DNA of 64,000 nucleotides from Chlorops oryzae (GCA_020466095.1 CM035807.1:111790786-111854785); one strand, 5' to 3'. Shown: positions 13,701 through 27,519, counted from the stretch's first letter. Notes: generated from the sequence alone by a model not told the origin. Translations and numbers: made by a program.

Positions 13701-16700
13701 AATTTTTATTAATTCTAAGGCAAATAGATGCTATTGCATTTAAAATTGGGCAAAAAAAATTTTTTTGGAATTTTTTTAACAAGGGTATTATACGTCCAAA
13801 TTTTTCGATAAAAAAACCCAATTCCCCAAAATGTCTTAAAACGCATCAATTTTGCAAATTTTAATAATTCTAAGGCAAATAGATGCTATTGCATTTAAAA
13901 TTGGCAAAAAAAAATTTTTTGGAATTTTTTAACAAGGTATTATACGTCCAAATTTTTCGACAAAAAAACCCAATTCCCCAAAATGTCTTAAAACGCATCA
14001 ATTTTGCAAATTTTTATTAATTCTAAGGCAAATAGATGCTATTGCATTTAAAATTGGCAAAAAAAAAATTTTTGGAATTTTTTTAACAAGGGTATTATAC
14101 GTCCAAATTTTTCGATAAAAAAAACCCAATGCCCCAAAATGTCTTAAAACGCATCAATTTTGCAAATTTTTATTAATTCTAAGGCAAATAGATGCTATTG
14201 CATTTAAAATTGGCAAAAAAAATTTTTTTGGAATTTTTTTAACGCCAAATTTTTCGATAAAAAAACCCAATTCCCCAAAATGTCTTAAAACGCATCAATT
14301 TTGCAAATTTTTAATAATTCTAAGGCAAATAGATGCTATTGCATTTAAAATTGGCAAAAAAAAAATTTTTGGAATTTTTTAACAAGGGTATTATACGTCC
14401 AAATTTTTCGATAAAAAAACCCAATTCCCCAAAATGTCTTAAAACGCATCAATTTTGCAAATTTTTATTAATTCTAAGGCAAATAGATGCTATTGCATTT
14501 AAAATTGGCAAAAAAAAAATTTTTGGAATTTTTTTAACAAGGGTATTATACGTCCAAATTTTTCGACAAAAAAACCCAATTCCCCAAAATGTCTTAAAAC
14601 GCATCAATTTTGCAAATTTTTTATTAATTCTAAGGCAAATAGATGCTATTGCATTTAAAATTGGCAAAAAAAAATTTTTTTGGAATTTTTTAAAGAAGGG
14701 TATTATACGTCCAAATTTTTCGACAAAAAAACCCAATTCCCCAAAATGTCTTAAAACGCATCAATTTTGCAAATTTTTAATAATTCTAAGGCAAATAGAT
14801 GCTATTGCATTTAAAATTGGCAAAAAAAAAATTTTGGAATTTTTTTAACAAGGGTATTATACGTCCAAATTTTTCGATAAAAAAAAACCAATTCCCCAAA
14901 ATGTCTTAAAACGCATCAATTTTGCAAATTTTTATTAATTCTAAGGCAAATAGATGCTATTGCATTTAAAATTGGCAAAAAAAAATTTTTTTGGAATTTT
15001 TTTAACAAGGGTATTATACGTCCAAATTTTTCGATAAAAAAACCCAATTCCCCAAAATGTCTTAAAACGCATCAATTTTGCAAATTTTTATTAATTCTAA
15101 GGCAAATAGATGCTATTGCATTTAAAATTGGCAAAAAAAAATTTTTGGAATTTTTTTAACAAGGGTATTATACGTCCAAATTTTTCGACAAAAAAACCCA
15201 ATTCCCCAAAATGTCTTAAAACGCATCAATTTTGCAAATTTTTATTAATTCTAAGGCAAATAGATGCTATTGCATTTAAAATTGGCAAAAAAAAAATTTT
15301 GGAATTTTTTAACAAGGGTATTATACGTCCAAATTTTTCGACAAAAAAACCCAATTCCCCAAAATGTCTTAAAACGCATCAATTTTGCAAATTTTATTAA
15401 TTCTAAGGCAAATAGATGCTATTGCATTTAAAATTGGCAAAAAAAATTTTTTTTGAATTTTTTTTAACAAGGGTATTATACGTCCAAATTTTTCGATAAA
15501 AAAACCCAATTCCCCAAAATGTCTTAAAACGCATCAATTTTGCAAATTTTTTATTAATTCTAAGGCAAATAGATGCTATTGCATTTAAAATTGGCAAAAA
15601 AAATTTTTTGGAATTTTTTTAACAAGGGTATTATACGTCCAAATTTTTCGATAAAAAAACCCCATTCCCCAAAATGTCTTAAAACGCATCAATTTTGCAA
15701 ATTTTTATTAATTCTAAGGCAAATAGATGCTATTGCATTTAAAATTGGCAAAAAAAATTTTTTGGAATTTTTTTAACAAGGGTATTATACGTCCAAATTT
15801 TTCGATAAAAAACCCAATTCCCCAAAATGTCTTAAAACGCATCAATTTTGCAAATTTTTATTAATTCTAAGGCAAATAGATGCTATTGCATTTAAAATTG
15901 GCAAAAAAAAAATTTTTGGAATTTTTTTAACAAAGGTATTATACGTCCAAATTTTTCGACAAAAAAACCCAATTCCCCAAAATGTCTTAAAACGCATCAA
16001 TTTTGCAAATTTTTATAATTCTAAGGCAAATAGATGCTATTGCATTTAAAATTGGCAAAAAAAAATTTTTTTTGGAATTTTTTTAACAAGGGTATTATAC
16101 GTCCAAATTTTTCGATAAAAAAACCCAATTCCCAAAATGTCTTAAAACGCATCAATTTTGCAAATTTTTAATAATTCTAAGGCAAATAGATGCTATTGCA
16201 TTTAAAATTGGCAAAAAAAAATTTTTTTGAATTTTTTTAACAAGGGTATTATACGTCCAAATTTTTGACAAAAAAACCCAATTCCCCAAAATGTCTTAAA
16301 ACGCATCAATTTTGCAAATTTTTAATAATTCTAAGGCAAATAGATGCTATTGCATTTAAAATTGGCAAAAAAAAATTTTTTGGAATTTTTAACAAGGGGG
16401 TATTATACGTCCAAATTTTTCGATAAAAAAACCAATTCCCAAAATGTCTTAAAACGCATCAATTTTGCAAATTTTTAATAATTCTAAGGCAAATAGATGC
16501 TATTGCATTTAAAATTGGCAAAAAAAAATTTTTGGAATTTTTTTTAACAAGGTATTATACGTCCCAAATTTTTCGATAAAAAAACCCAATTCCCCAAAAT
16601 GTCTTAAAACGCATCAATTTTGCAAATTTTTATTAATTCTAAGGCAAATAGATGCTATTGCATTTAAAATTGGCAAAAAAAAATTTTTTGGAATTTTTTT

Positions 16701-19700
16701 AACAAGGGTATTATACGTCCAAATTTTTCGATAAAAAAACCCAATTCCCCAAAATGTCTTAAAACGCATCAATTTTGCAAATTTTTATTAATTCTAAGGC
16801 AAATAGATGCTATTGCATTTAAATTGGCAAAAAAAAAATTTTTGGAATTTTTTTAACAAGGGTATTATACGTCCAAATTTTTCGATAAAAAAACCCAATT
16901 CCCCAAAATGTCTTAAAACGCATCAATTTTGCAAATTTTTATTAATTCTAAGGCAAATAGATGCTATTGCATTTAAAATTGGCAAAAAAAAATTTTTTGG
17001 AATTTTTTTAACAAGGGTATTATACGTCCAAATTTTTCGATAAAAAAAACCAATACCCCAAAATGTCTTAAAACGCATCAATTTTGCAAATTTTTATTAA
17101 TTCTAAGGCAAATAGATGCTATTGCATTTAAAATTGGCAAAAAAAAATTTTTTGGAATTTTTTTAACAAGGGTATTATACGTCCAAATTTTTCGATAAAA
17201 AAAACCCAATACCCCAAAATGTCTTAAAACGCATCAATTTTGCAAATTTTTATAATTCTAAGGCAAATAATGCTATTGCATTTAAAAATTGGCAAAAAAA
17301 AAATTTTTGGAATTTTTTTAACAAGGGTATATACGTCCAAATTTTTCGATAAAAAAACCCAATACCCAAAATGTCTTAAAACGCATCAATTTTGCAAATT
17401 TTTATTAATTCTAAGGCAAATAGATGCTATTGCATTTAAAATTGGCAAAAAAAAATTTTTTGGAATTTTTTTAACAAGGGTATTATACGTCCAAATTTTT
17501 CGATAAAAAAACCCAATTCCCCAAAATGTCTTAAAAACGCATCAATTTTGCAAATTTTTATTAATTCTAAGGCAAATAGATGCTATTGCATTTAAAATTG
17601 GCAAAAAAAAAATTTTTTTGGAATTTTTTTAACAAGGGTATTATACGTCCAAATTTTTCGATAAAAAAACCCCAATTCCCCAAAATGTCTTAAAACGCAT
17701 CAATTTTGCAAATTTTTATTAATTCTAAGGCAAATAGATGCTATTGCATTTAAAATTGGCAAAAAAAAAAATTTTTGGAATTTTTTTAACAATTATACGT
17801 CCAAATTTTTCGACAAAAAAACCCAATTCCCCAAAATGTCTTAAAACGCATCAATTTTGCAAATTTTTATTAATTCTAAGGCAAATAGATGCTATTGCAT
17901 TTAAAATTGGCAAAAAAAAAATTTTTTGGAATTTTTTTAACAAGGGTATTATACGTCCAAATTTTTCGACAAAAAAACCCAATTCCCCAAAATGTCTTAA
18001 AACGCATCAATTTTGCAAATTTTTATTAATTCTAAGGCAAATAGATGCTATTGCATTTAAAATTGGCAAAAAAAAATTTATACGTCCAAATTTTTCGATA
18101 AAAAAACCCAATTCCCCAAAATGTCTTAAAACGCATCAATTTTGCAAATTTTTAATAATTCTAAGGCAAATAGATGCTATTGCATTTAAAATTGGCAAAA
18201 AAAAATTTTTTGGAATTTTTTTAACAAGGGTATTATACGTCCAAATTTTTCGATAAAAAAACCCAATTCCCCAAAATGTCTTAAAACGCATCAATTTTGC
18301 AAATTTTTATTAATTCTAAGGCAAATAGATGCTATTGCATTTAAAATTGGCAAAAAAAATTTTTTTGAATTTTTTTAAAAGGGTATTATACGTCCAAATT
18401 TTTCGATAAAAAAACCCATTCCCCAAAATGTCTTAAAACGCATCAATTTTGCAAATTTTTATTAATTCTAAGGCAAATAGATGCTATTGCATTTAAAATT
18501 GGCAAAAAAAAATTTTTTGGAATTTTTTTAACAAGGGTATTATACGTCCAAATTTTTCGATAAAAAAACCCAATTCCCCAAAATGTCTTAAAACGCATCA
18601 ATTTTGCAAATTTTTATTAATTCTAAGGCAAATAGATGCTATTGCATTTAAAATTGGCAAAAAAAAAATTTTTTGGAATTTTTTTAACAAGGGTATTATA
18701 CGTCCAAATTTTTCGATAAAAAAACCCCATTCCCCAAAATGTCTTAAAACGCATCAATTTTGCAAATTTTTATTAATTCTAAGGCAAATAGATGCTATTG
18801 CATTTAAAATTGGCAAAAAAAAAAATTTTGGAATTTTTTTAACAAGGGTATTATACGTCCAAATTTTTCGATAAAAAAACCCAATTCCCCAAAATGTCTT
18901 AAAACGCATCAATTTTGCAAATTTTTATTAATTCTAAGGCAAATAGATGCTATTGCATTTAAAATTGGCAAAAAAAAAATTTTTGGAATTTTTTTAACAA
19001 GGGTATTATACGTCCAAATTTTTCGATAAAAAAACCCAATTCCCCAAAATGTCTTAAAACGCATCAATTTTGCAAATTTTTATTAATTCTAAGGCAAATA
19101 GATGCTATTGCATTTAAAATTGGCAAAAAAAAATTTTTTTGGAATTTTTTTTAACAAGGGTATTATACGTCCAAATTTTTCGATAAAAAAACCCAATTCC
19201 CCAAAATGTCTTAAAACGCATCAATTTTGCAAATTTTTAATAATTCTAAGGCAAATAGATGCTATTGCATTTAAAATTGGAAAAAAAAATTTTTTTGGAA
19301 TTTTTTTAACAAGGGTATTATACGTCCAAATTTTTTCGATAAAAAAACCCAATTCCCCAAAATGTCTTAAAACGCATCAATTTTGCAAATTTTTATTAAT
19401 TCTAAGGCAAATAGATGCTATTGCATTTAAAATTGGCAAAAAAAAAATTTTTGGAATTTTTTTAAACAAGGGTATTATACGTCCAAATTTTTCGATAAAA
19501 AAACCCAATTCCCCAAAATGTCTTAAAACGCATCAATTTTGCAAATTTTTATTAATTCTAAGGCAAATAGATGCTATTGCATTTAAAATTGGCAAAAAAA
19601 AAATTTTTTTGGAATTTTTTTAACAAGGGTATTATACGTCCAAATTTTTTCGACAAAAAAACCCAATTCCCCAAAATGTCTTAAAACGCATCAATTTTGC

Positions 19701-21058
19701 AAATTTTTATTAATTCTAAGGCAAATAGATGCTATTGCATTTAAAATTGGAAAAAAATTTTTTTTTTGAATTTTTTAACAAGGGTATTTATTATATATAC
19801 GTCCAAATTTTTCGATAAAAAAACCCAATTCCCCAAAATGTCTTAAAACGCATCAATTTTGCAAATTTTTATTAATTCTAAGGCAAATAGATGCTATTGC
19901 ATTTAAAATTGGCAAAAAAAAAATTTTTGGAATTTTTTTAACAAGGGTATTATACGTCCAAATTTTTCGATAAAAACCCAATACCCCAAAATGTCTTAAA
20001 ACGCATCAATTTTGCAAATTTTTATTAATTCTAAGGCAAATAGATGCTATTGCATTTAAAATTGGCAAAAAAAAAATTTTTTGGAATTTTTTTAACAAGG
20101 GTATTATACGTCCAAATTTTTCGACAAAAAAACCCAATTCCCCAAAATGTCTTAAAACGCATCAATTTTGCAATTTTTATTAATTCTAAGGCAAATAGAT
20201 GCTATTGCATTTAAAATTGGCAAAAAAAAAATTTTTTGGAATTTTTTTAACAAGGGTATATACGTCCAAATTTTTCGATAAAAAACCCAATTCCCCAAAA
20301 TGTCTTAAAACGCATCAATTTTGCAAATTTTAATTAATTCTAAGGCAAATAGATGCTATTGCATTTAAAATTGGCAAAAAAAAAATTTTTTGGAATTTTT
20401 TTAACAAGGGTATTATACGTCCAAATTTTTCGATAAAAAAACCCAATTCCCCAAAATGTCTTAAAACGCATCAATTTTGCAAATTTTTATTAATTCTAAG
20501 GCAAATAGATGCTATTGCATTTAAAATTGGCAAAAAAAAATTTTTTGGAATTTTTTTAACAAGGGTATTATACGTCCAAATTTTTCGACAAAAAAACCCA
20601 ATACCCCAAAATGTCTTAAAACGCATCAATTTTGCAAATTTTTATTAATTCTAAGGCAAATAGATGCTATTGCATTTAAAATTGGCAAAAAAAAATTTTT
20701 GGAATTTTTTTAACAAGGGTATTATACGTCCAAATTTTTCGATAAAAAAACCCAATTCCCCAAAATGTCTTAAAACGCATCAATTTTGCAAATTTTTATT
20801 AATTCTAAGGCAAATAGATGCTATTGCATTTAAAATTGGCAAAAAAAAAATTTTGGAATTTTTTTTAACAAGGGTATTATACGTCCAAATTTTTCGATAA
20901 AAAAACCCAATTCCCCAAAATGTCTTAAAACGCATCAATTTTGCAAATTTTTATAATTCTAAGGCAAATAGATGCTATTGCATTTAAAATTGGCAAAAAA
21001 AAAATTTTTTGGAATTTTTTAACAAGGGTATTATACGTCCAAATTTTTCGATAAAAAA
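4744..21058 (+). repeat. Satellite array, about 154-bp monomer, about 105 copies
   Basis: Head-to-tail copies of one AT-rich monomer fill 16.3 kb without interruption. Landmarks in order: TTTAAAATTGGC, an A-run then T-run, GGAATTTTTTTAACAAGGG, TATTATACGTCCAAATTTTT, CGAYA, a run of As, CCCAATTCCCCAAAATG, TCTTAAAACGCATC, AATTTTGCAAATTTTTATTA, GGCAAATAGATGC. The step between the first two monomers is 154 bp; A/T-run changes make it 152-157 elsewhere. A C/T variant after TTCGA marks subsets. A few copies lack blocks, for example near 9760, 14240 and 18075. The last monomer is cut after TTCGATAAAAAA at 21058. The many open frames across the array are by-products of the period and are not genes. 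Confidence 0.98.
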
Positions 21059-22440
21059 CGAGAAACTTTTTCCAAAGAGCTTTCGATTTTCCCTCATTGT
21101 TTCCCATCAACGAACTCCTTTCTAAAATCTTTTCAATACCTTTTTACCGATTTATCCTGGTTTCTTTTTCCCTTTTTTGATTTGCCCAAATTAACTTTTT
21201 ATTTATTTAACTACTTAAAAGCAGATTATCGCAATTACACAGTTGAGCTGTTTTTCGTTACGCACGGCATTGAAAGCACGTTTTCCCCTGCGGTGGGGGA
21301 GCAGCAGCAGAAGCAGCAGTCACCGTCGGTTGATGATTTGCCAAATCAGCATAAATTTGAATACTTCCGTCGAATCGCAGAAGAAGAAAAAAGTTTCCTT
21401 GCCAACGCTTCAAAGTTTCTAAGTTAAAAGTTTTCTGATTTCTGATTTGATTGAACGATGATTTTCGGATGGAGCAAAGGGAAAGGCTTCAACTTGACTT
21501 GGAGCCCACATATGTATGACTTGACGAATCGGGCTGAGCTCAACATATGGGTTTGAGTTGATGGATCTCCTATATGAATGGAGCAACTGCTGGAAGCTTT
21601 GATCGAAAATTTTTTCTTTAGAAAATCCTTCTCAAAAAGGATCTCAAAGAGAAATAGGCTTAATGCTCGAAAATCGCGCGAAAAGGAAAGCTGAACTGAA
21701 AGAAATTAATTTTTTTTTTCTTTTTTGCTTAGAGGGCATAAAAAGTTGTATCGCCTTCTCATCAAAGCCTCGGCATTGCCGCAAAAACTTTTTAACCCCA
21801 TCAATTTGGCTGCATAAGTAACACCAAAATGAGGAGAGCAACGCACTTCACGATGAGTACAGGATGGATAAAAGTTTCGAAGAAAAAAAGAAGTCTGTAC
21901 TTAATTTTTGTCACTCGCTAGGGCGGTTAAAGTACACTGTGCGATAAATGAAAGAATTTTCGAAGAAAGCGTGAATATAAATTCTCAACTTTTGCGTTTT
22001 AAAAAAAAAGTTATTTTCCGAAATTCTTTCATTACAAATTTCAAAGTTGTGGATGGGAGCAAAAAAAAAAAGAAACGAGAAAAACCAAGTCAGATACTTT
22101 TCCGAATGCAAAAGTCGTGTTAGGGTAAAATTCAGCTTGAGGCAAGAATATTTCTCTTTTTTTTTTTTGGTGGTGGCATTCCAAAGTTTAGCCGCAAAAA
22201 AGTTCATCACGTCGAATGAACTTTTTCTTCCTTCGAATTTTTAAGTACATAATTGACTATCTTGAAAAAAAAAATTAAATAAGAAATTTTCTCTAATGAG
22301 AAGAATAATTTTCTTTAAAACACTGGAGAAATCGATTTTTAGGTTCCGATTACGCAGTATTGGAGCGGATCAAATTGTTCGACAAAAAAAAAAGTGCCAA
22401 ATCCTATAGCAAGGCATAATTCTAGGATTTCTTCTAAGCA
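21059..22440. other. Unique AT-rich DNA right of the satellite
   Basis: No gene could be supported. An 81-residue frame at 21182-21427 contains a short Gln run (from CAG repeats) but no known domain. A perfect short hairpin, AAGTTCAT...ATGAACTT, lies at about 22200-22224. There is no inverted end that would close a transposon begun at 4627. Confidence 0.45.
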
Positions 22441-22610
22441 AGAATGCCCAATCAACTATAGGTCAAAAATGAAATTTGTTTCGCCGGATTTTCGAAAGAA
22501 GGTCGACCTGAAATATGCCTATAAATATGCTACAAATATTATGGGAAATTTTAAATCAATTTGGTTTTATATCTTACTAAGATAATCTTAGCATATTTTT
22601 AGGCACATAC
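22393..22610 (+). repeat. Dispersed repeat family D, copy 1
   Basis: It contains ATGCCCAATCAACTATAGGT, then CAAA...TTTCGCCGGATTTTC and TATGCCTATAAATATGCTAC. The same ordered blocks occur, on the other strand, at about 23700-23790 and 25330-25500. It looks like a short interspersed non-coding family; ends are not defined. Confidence 0.5.
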
Positions 22611-22643
22611 AACAATAAAATTGTTGCTTGCAAAACAAACAGA

Positions 22644-23384
22644 AACAAGTAAAGAAGTTTACATCGGCTAAGCCGATTCCACACATATCTTTTCCTCAGC
22701 CTGAAATATGTTAAAACATTACCTTAACAAAAATTTCTGCCGTTTTCGTTGTTCTAGCTTGGATATCTATTTATACCTTATCTGTTCTTCGATTTAGCTT
22801 CTAAAACTCGAGATTATTATTAAGCACAAAATTTTCGCGGATGGTGAGCATGGTCAAGTTTTAACCGTTAGAGGACATTTTGTCTAGCTGCGAAATACTC
22901 AATTCAAAATAGTGAAAATAAAATTTTCGCGAATTTCGCGAATGGTGGTCATGGTTAAATTTTAACCTTAAGTGACGACTTTATTTGGCGGCAAAATACA
23001 CAATCAGAAGAAGCAAAAAAAAATAATAATTTTTTATACAGATATGAGAATAAGAGAAAGAGTGTTTTTTTTTAATGTGTAGGATGATGACCATAAATAT
23101 AGCGATGTCGCAATTTTTTTTCAGCAAAAGCTTAAGTCTTCATAGTAGCTATACACACACCAAATTTCAATAAGCTGGGATGTACAGTAAAAAAGTTATC
23201 CACGAAAAACGTAAAAAATCATGATTTTTGAAACTTCTGAACCACTTCCCACAACCCAAGAAGGGACTACGAAAAAAATTTGTATGCAGTTTTTCGGGCA
23301 TTTACCTGGTTCAAGTCCATGCCAAATTTCAATATGATATCTTTCATGGCTTAGGAGTAAATTACGAAAAACTAAAGTGTGACC

Positions 23385-23420
<36 letters not shown>

Positions 23421-23562
23421 TGGCTAGATCGACTCCTCTTGTCACCCTGATCAAGAATATATATTATATATTATATATGTCTATATCTATCGCGACTCCT
23501 TTGGTATGTTACATACTCCGTGCCAAACTTAATATACCCTTTCCTTCGGAAAAGGTATAATA
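22644..23562 (+). mobile_element. mini-me/DINE-like (Helitron-like) element
   Basis: The left end AAACAAGTAAAGAAGTTTAC is followed by a small hairpin TCGGC-TAA-GCCGA (22664-22676). The right part has (GACA)n at 23385-23420, then TGGCTAGATCGACTC, a TA-rich tract, ATGTTACATACTC and a terminal stem TACCCTTTCC-TTC-GGAAAAGGTA (23534-23556). Terminal hairpins without inverted repeats or target duplication fit Helitron-like DINE-1/mini-me elements of Diptera. There is no coding capacity. Ends are estimates. Confidence 0.65.
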
Positions 23563-23699
23563 ATGCATTTTAGAAGGGTTCTTCAATAAAATATTGCATG
23601 TTTTCAGTTGTTTTACTTTTAAGAGATATAGGGGTGATAGGTTTTCTACTTTTTGAGAGGTTTTAATGTATAAAGACGACAATAATTTACTTAAAACGA

Positions 23700-23800
23700 T
23701 ATAAAAACCTATTTTTGCAAATCCGGCGAAACAAAATTCACTTTTGTCCTATGCTTTCTTGGGCATTATTGTTCAAAATTGTTCGCAGAATACTATTCTA
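23700..23800 (-). repeat. Dispersed repeat family D, copy 2
   Basis: On the minus strand it reads ATGCCCAAGAAAGCATAGGA followed by CAAAAGTGAATTTTG and TTTCGCCGGATTTGC, the same blocks as at 22443. The remaining DNA between 23563 and 24384 shows nothing else recognisable. Confidence 0.45.
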
Positions 23801-24384
23801 CTATAGGCATACGTACTTAAAATTTAATCCGCTCTACGTAGTACCCTTCAAATATCCTTGCAAAATCCTTTTAAGTAATGGTAATGGCAATAAAACAAAA
23901 AATCTAAAAAAAAAGTATTATCTTTCGCCAAAAAAAAAATTAATATCGAAACCAAAAAGTATCTTATTGAAATATTTATAATAACGTTAGCCCTTTACAA
24001 ACAGAAGCTTCAATCTGGCTTTGAGAAGGTCAGCATTACAATTAAAAGCCTTGATCAGGATTTATTTGCACATAGACACTCCGATTGCCTTCCTCAGCTG
24101 ATAAGAGTCTTTTATATGGTTTAAGATGGATCGATTTTGTAACCTCCAATTGCCCTGGCAGAATATTATTCTGTTGCCCATACTTAATAATTATGCTGAA
24201 GAAACTATAGGTCAAATGTTAATTTTAACCTTCCTTCCTTCGCTATTGCAAACAAAGATTTTTCATGGCATATTCGACTTAATTTCGTCATCATTGTTGG
24301 TGAAAACATCTCAAAATGCAGAGTAACAATCACTTCAACGTCCCTCAAAACTCAAGCCATTGAAAATTTTTTATATTTTCTTTA

Positions 24385-25258
24385 ATAACTAGTGGTGGAG
24401 TTTTCTCGGAGGAGCTCAACCTAAAACTCAGCTTTCGATACCCTGACCACTGCAGTGTTTTTCAGGCAGAGCTAGTGGCAATCAATAAAGCGACCAACTG
24501 GTTTCTGGATAACAATATTTTCCCGGAAAGTCTGTTGATTTACTCGGACAGCCAGGCGGCCATAAAATCCCTATCAAGTGCGGTAACCACATCCAAGACA
24601 ATCCATCAGTGCCGTTCCTCTCTTCAAGAGACCCTGATGTGGGTACCTGGACACAGGGACATTAAAGGGAACTGTACAGCGGATGATTTCGCGAGAGCCG
24701 GTACAGAACTCGAGAATACTATAACGGAACCAGAATTAGGTATACCGCTTGCTTCAGTGAAATTAAAGATTAAATCTGATTTCAACAAGCAGGCACGCAA
24801 GGCATGGCCAGAGGAAGATTCCTGGGTTGATGTGGGTAGACCTAGATTACAAAAGGACCAGTCAACTCCTTGCCCTGGGCCGCGCCGACATACATAAGGC
24901 GTTTGGTCTTCATTATCACAGGAGACTGCCTACGCCTTGGCGTCCCATACAATGACTTCTATAGAAGTTGCAGATCGGAGAAGGAAGAAGAATCATTGAT
25001 CCACCTCATGTGTCACTGCCCGGGCCTAGCCAGGAGAAGATCCAGGCTGCCTGGTCCTTTCTTCTTCTCCTCTCTCACTGAGCTGTCATCTGTTCGAATA
25101 AAAGACATGGCTCGCTTCATAAATGAGTCCAATTGGCACCACGAAACGGGGAACTAGGGAGGCATGCCTTCCCACGTGGTATCACAACGGGCCCACACGC
25201 GGCCTAAGTGTGTCCCCATAAAGGGAGCGGCCACCCTAACCTAACCTAAACTAACCTT
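24385..25258 (+). pseudogene. LINE ORF2 3' end: RNase H domain and tail, decayed
   Basis: The first frame (24385-24894) gives the C-terminal RNase H domain of a non-LTR retrotransposon: FQAELVAINKA with the conserved Glu, YSDSQAAIKSL with the Asp, and WVPGHRDIKGNCTADDFARA with the His and Asp region. The next frame (24870-25154) continues with the C-terminal zinc-knuckle-like part, including ESLIHLMCHCPGLARRR, so a frameshift lies near 24850-24890. A GC-rich 3' UTR follows and ends in CCTAACCTAACC-type repeats. RNase H after reverse transcriptase fits the I/LOA/R1-like or Jockey-related clades; the clade is not settled. The 5' part (reverse transcriptase, endonuclease) is missing, as usual for a 5'-truncated insertion. 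It is inactive. Confidence 0.85.
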
Positions 25259-25329
25259 AGTAACTATCTTAAAATGGTCAATTTATGATAATTTTTCAAG
25301 CAAATTTTTAATTTTTCTCATGCCTAAAA

Positions 25330-25500
25330 TTATGCTACGAATCAAAATAAGAAAAAATTCAATTTAAAAACTTTTCTGATTAGGTAGAAACTTCAATAAT
25401 TCGTAGCATGCTTTTAGGCATATTTAAGATGGGCCTTCTTTTTGAAAAGCGGAAGAAAAAAATTCGGCTTTGACCTATGGTTCCCTGGGCATTTTTTTTT
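25330..25500 (-). repeat. Dispersed repeat family D, copy 3
   Basis: On the minus strand it contains ATGCCCAGGGAACCATAGGT, CAAAGCCGAATTTTTTTC, then TATGCCTAAAAGCATGCTAC. The left part (25318-25420) repeats TGCCTAAAATTATGCTACGA and its inverse, suggesting an inverted-repeat organisation. Confidence 0.5.
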
Positions 25501-27519
25501 TTGTCGAACAAAACGATCCACCTTAATATGGATGCTTATTCTATCTCTCCCCCGTGTGTCGCTTGCCAAAGTCTCTGACAATGTGAATTCCGCCATCATG
25601 TAATCATTGAATTTGCCATTCGCCATTTTGGAAAAGCTTCCTGGCTTACACGTATCCTTGAAATTATACTCGAACAATCCAGAATTCGTTTTAACTTCTA
25701 TGTCAACTATAAAAAGACAAGCCAATGTCTGTAGACAGAATGGCTTAATTTATTAATGCATAAGTTCGGAAAATACGCTTTCCATGTCTAGGCCTAGAAG
25801 TCGGTCAACCAGGCACGTTACGCAAACAAAGTGAAAATCGTGCACACGAACGCACACACAAACAGGCACACACACAGGCATACACCGGAAGCATGCTTAC
25901 GCACAAACACATTCGCTCAAAGGACTTGGTGCGTTGTGTATACAGAAAAATGAAGAATGCAAACACGAACACAGGCCATGTCTACGCACCACTGAGCATT
26001 GATGAGTTCCCATCTTAGCATTTCAGTCTTTGCCATGGGTCTTCGCAACCGACCGACCAACCAACCTGCCAACCGACAAAGCAACCTCAAGTGGCCACAA
26101 AAGCTGTGAAGGAACCACAAGACAAGACAAGACTTGAAGATTTTCGCTACACGAAGTTTTCGCTACAAGCTAAATTGTTGTGACGTTGTTTTGCATTTAT
26201 TGTTGTTGTTGTTGTTGTTTTTCTTGGTGGGTCTCACATTTAATTGCACAAGTGGGCAGTAAACTTGTCTGGCAATGTCTTGTAATGCGTTAAAATGCCT
26301 GGGCGCCCACGCGTATGCTACAATATTTTTGCATTGATTTTTTTTCTGAAGGTTTTTCAACTGATATTTTCAACAAAGTTTCGGAAAATATTTTTAAAAA
26401 ATACACAATAAACTTGAGACTGAAAATAACCTCAAATATCGAAAGGATATTCATATTCATATTCGAATGTCGTGAGTCTTTAAGAATTGTTTCGTGCAAA
26501 ATTTTGATCTAACTTACTAATTGATGTTTCAAGACTTTCGTAATCCTTTTGATGAAGGGCTTTCTTTTGTTGGCTGCTTTTCATGCGGAAAAGGCGTGAG
26601 ATTTTGGCACATGCGTACGAAAAAATGATGTCAGTAGGAAATTTGAGTTTTTATGCAGCAACAATTTTTTTGTTGCCCCAAATACATACAACGTTTTTCG
26701 CGGCTCAGCTCTAAATAATAATTATTTTTGATAAACAACAAAAAAAAAAAACCTCACTCATTGATGAAAAAATTTCCAACTGGCACATTTCGACTGTAAC
26801 TTTATTGCGTTTCAATGGCGTAAAATCGTATACACATCAGCCAATAAATACGTAAAGTCCTTCGTTTTGGGAGGTATTACTTTCATTTTGTGCTGCGCCG
26901 ACTTCTTCTACCCATGCCTGATGCATCGCTGTGTGTGTATGTGTGTGCGGGTGTGTGGACTTGTACGTACATGAATGAGTGGCAAAATCTTATAAGGGGT
27001 GACATTTTAATCTCCTTCATAATCGTATATGGAAAAGTTTCAGAGACCTCACTATGAATATGAATGAATGTGAACATGTTTTATTGATTAAAAGGGGTAA
27101 ATATTACTCCTTGAGGCAAACACTTGACACACTTCTCACCTTTTTGATATTAATTGTTTGTTTATTTATTGCATTTGTCCGTCTAAGGAGGTTTTTTCGT
27201 ATATCACCTTTGGCTTTTTTTTTTTAGCTTTTGAGAGCTATAATGGAACTTATGATGTGCTCATAGTTATTGTTTTTCTTTATTCCTTTGACATTGAAAT
27301 TCCTTCAGATGGGATGGGACAATTGCTAAACAACTTCTCAACATTCTTATTTGTGCTGTGGAGTACAGTTGTTTTGTGTAGGCTGAAGGTGAGGTTGTTC
27401 ATTTATGATTGCCCATAATTGAAGTTTTATCTGAATAGGAATATGAGTGGCCTTGATGGACCCCAAATACGTGGATAAAAATTAAATAATATGTATAAAA
27501 AAGTGCATATATTAATTGA
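25501..27519. other. Non-coding DNA with short CA and GTT repeats
   Basis: It holds a CA-rich microsatellite (about 25850-25915), a (GTT)n tract near 26200-26220 and T/A runs. Short open frames on both strands show no domain. Nothing else was recognised. Confidence 0.4.

Noticed and set aside
5252..20900. Many 60-173 codon open frames with repeated QIDAIAFKIGKKK-like strings
   Set aside because: They are the AT-rich satellite monomer read in whichever frames its run-length changes leave open, on both strands; starts and stops follow indels, not genes.
4744..21058. A CRISPR-like repeat array
   Set aside because: The whole 154-bp unit repeats, with no unique spacers, no cas genes, and the DNA is eukaryotic.
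21182..21427. 81-codon frame with a Gln run
   Set aside because: CAG repeat in an otherwise featureless frame; no family resemblance, so not called a gene.
25230..25258. Telomere-type CCTAA repeat
   Set aside because: It is the short 3' tail of the LINE remnant; flies do not use such telomere repeats, and only two or three units are present.
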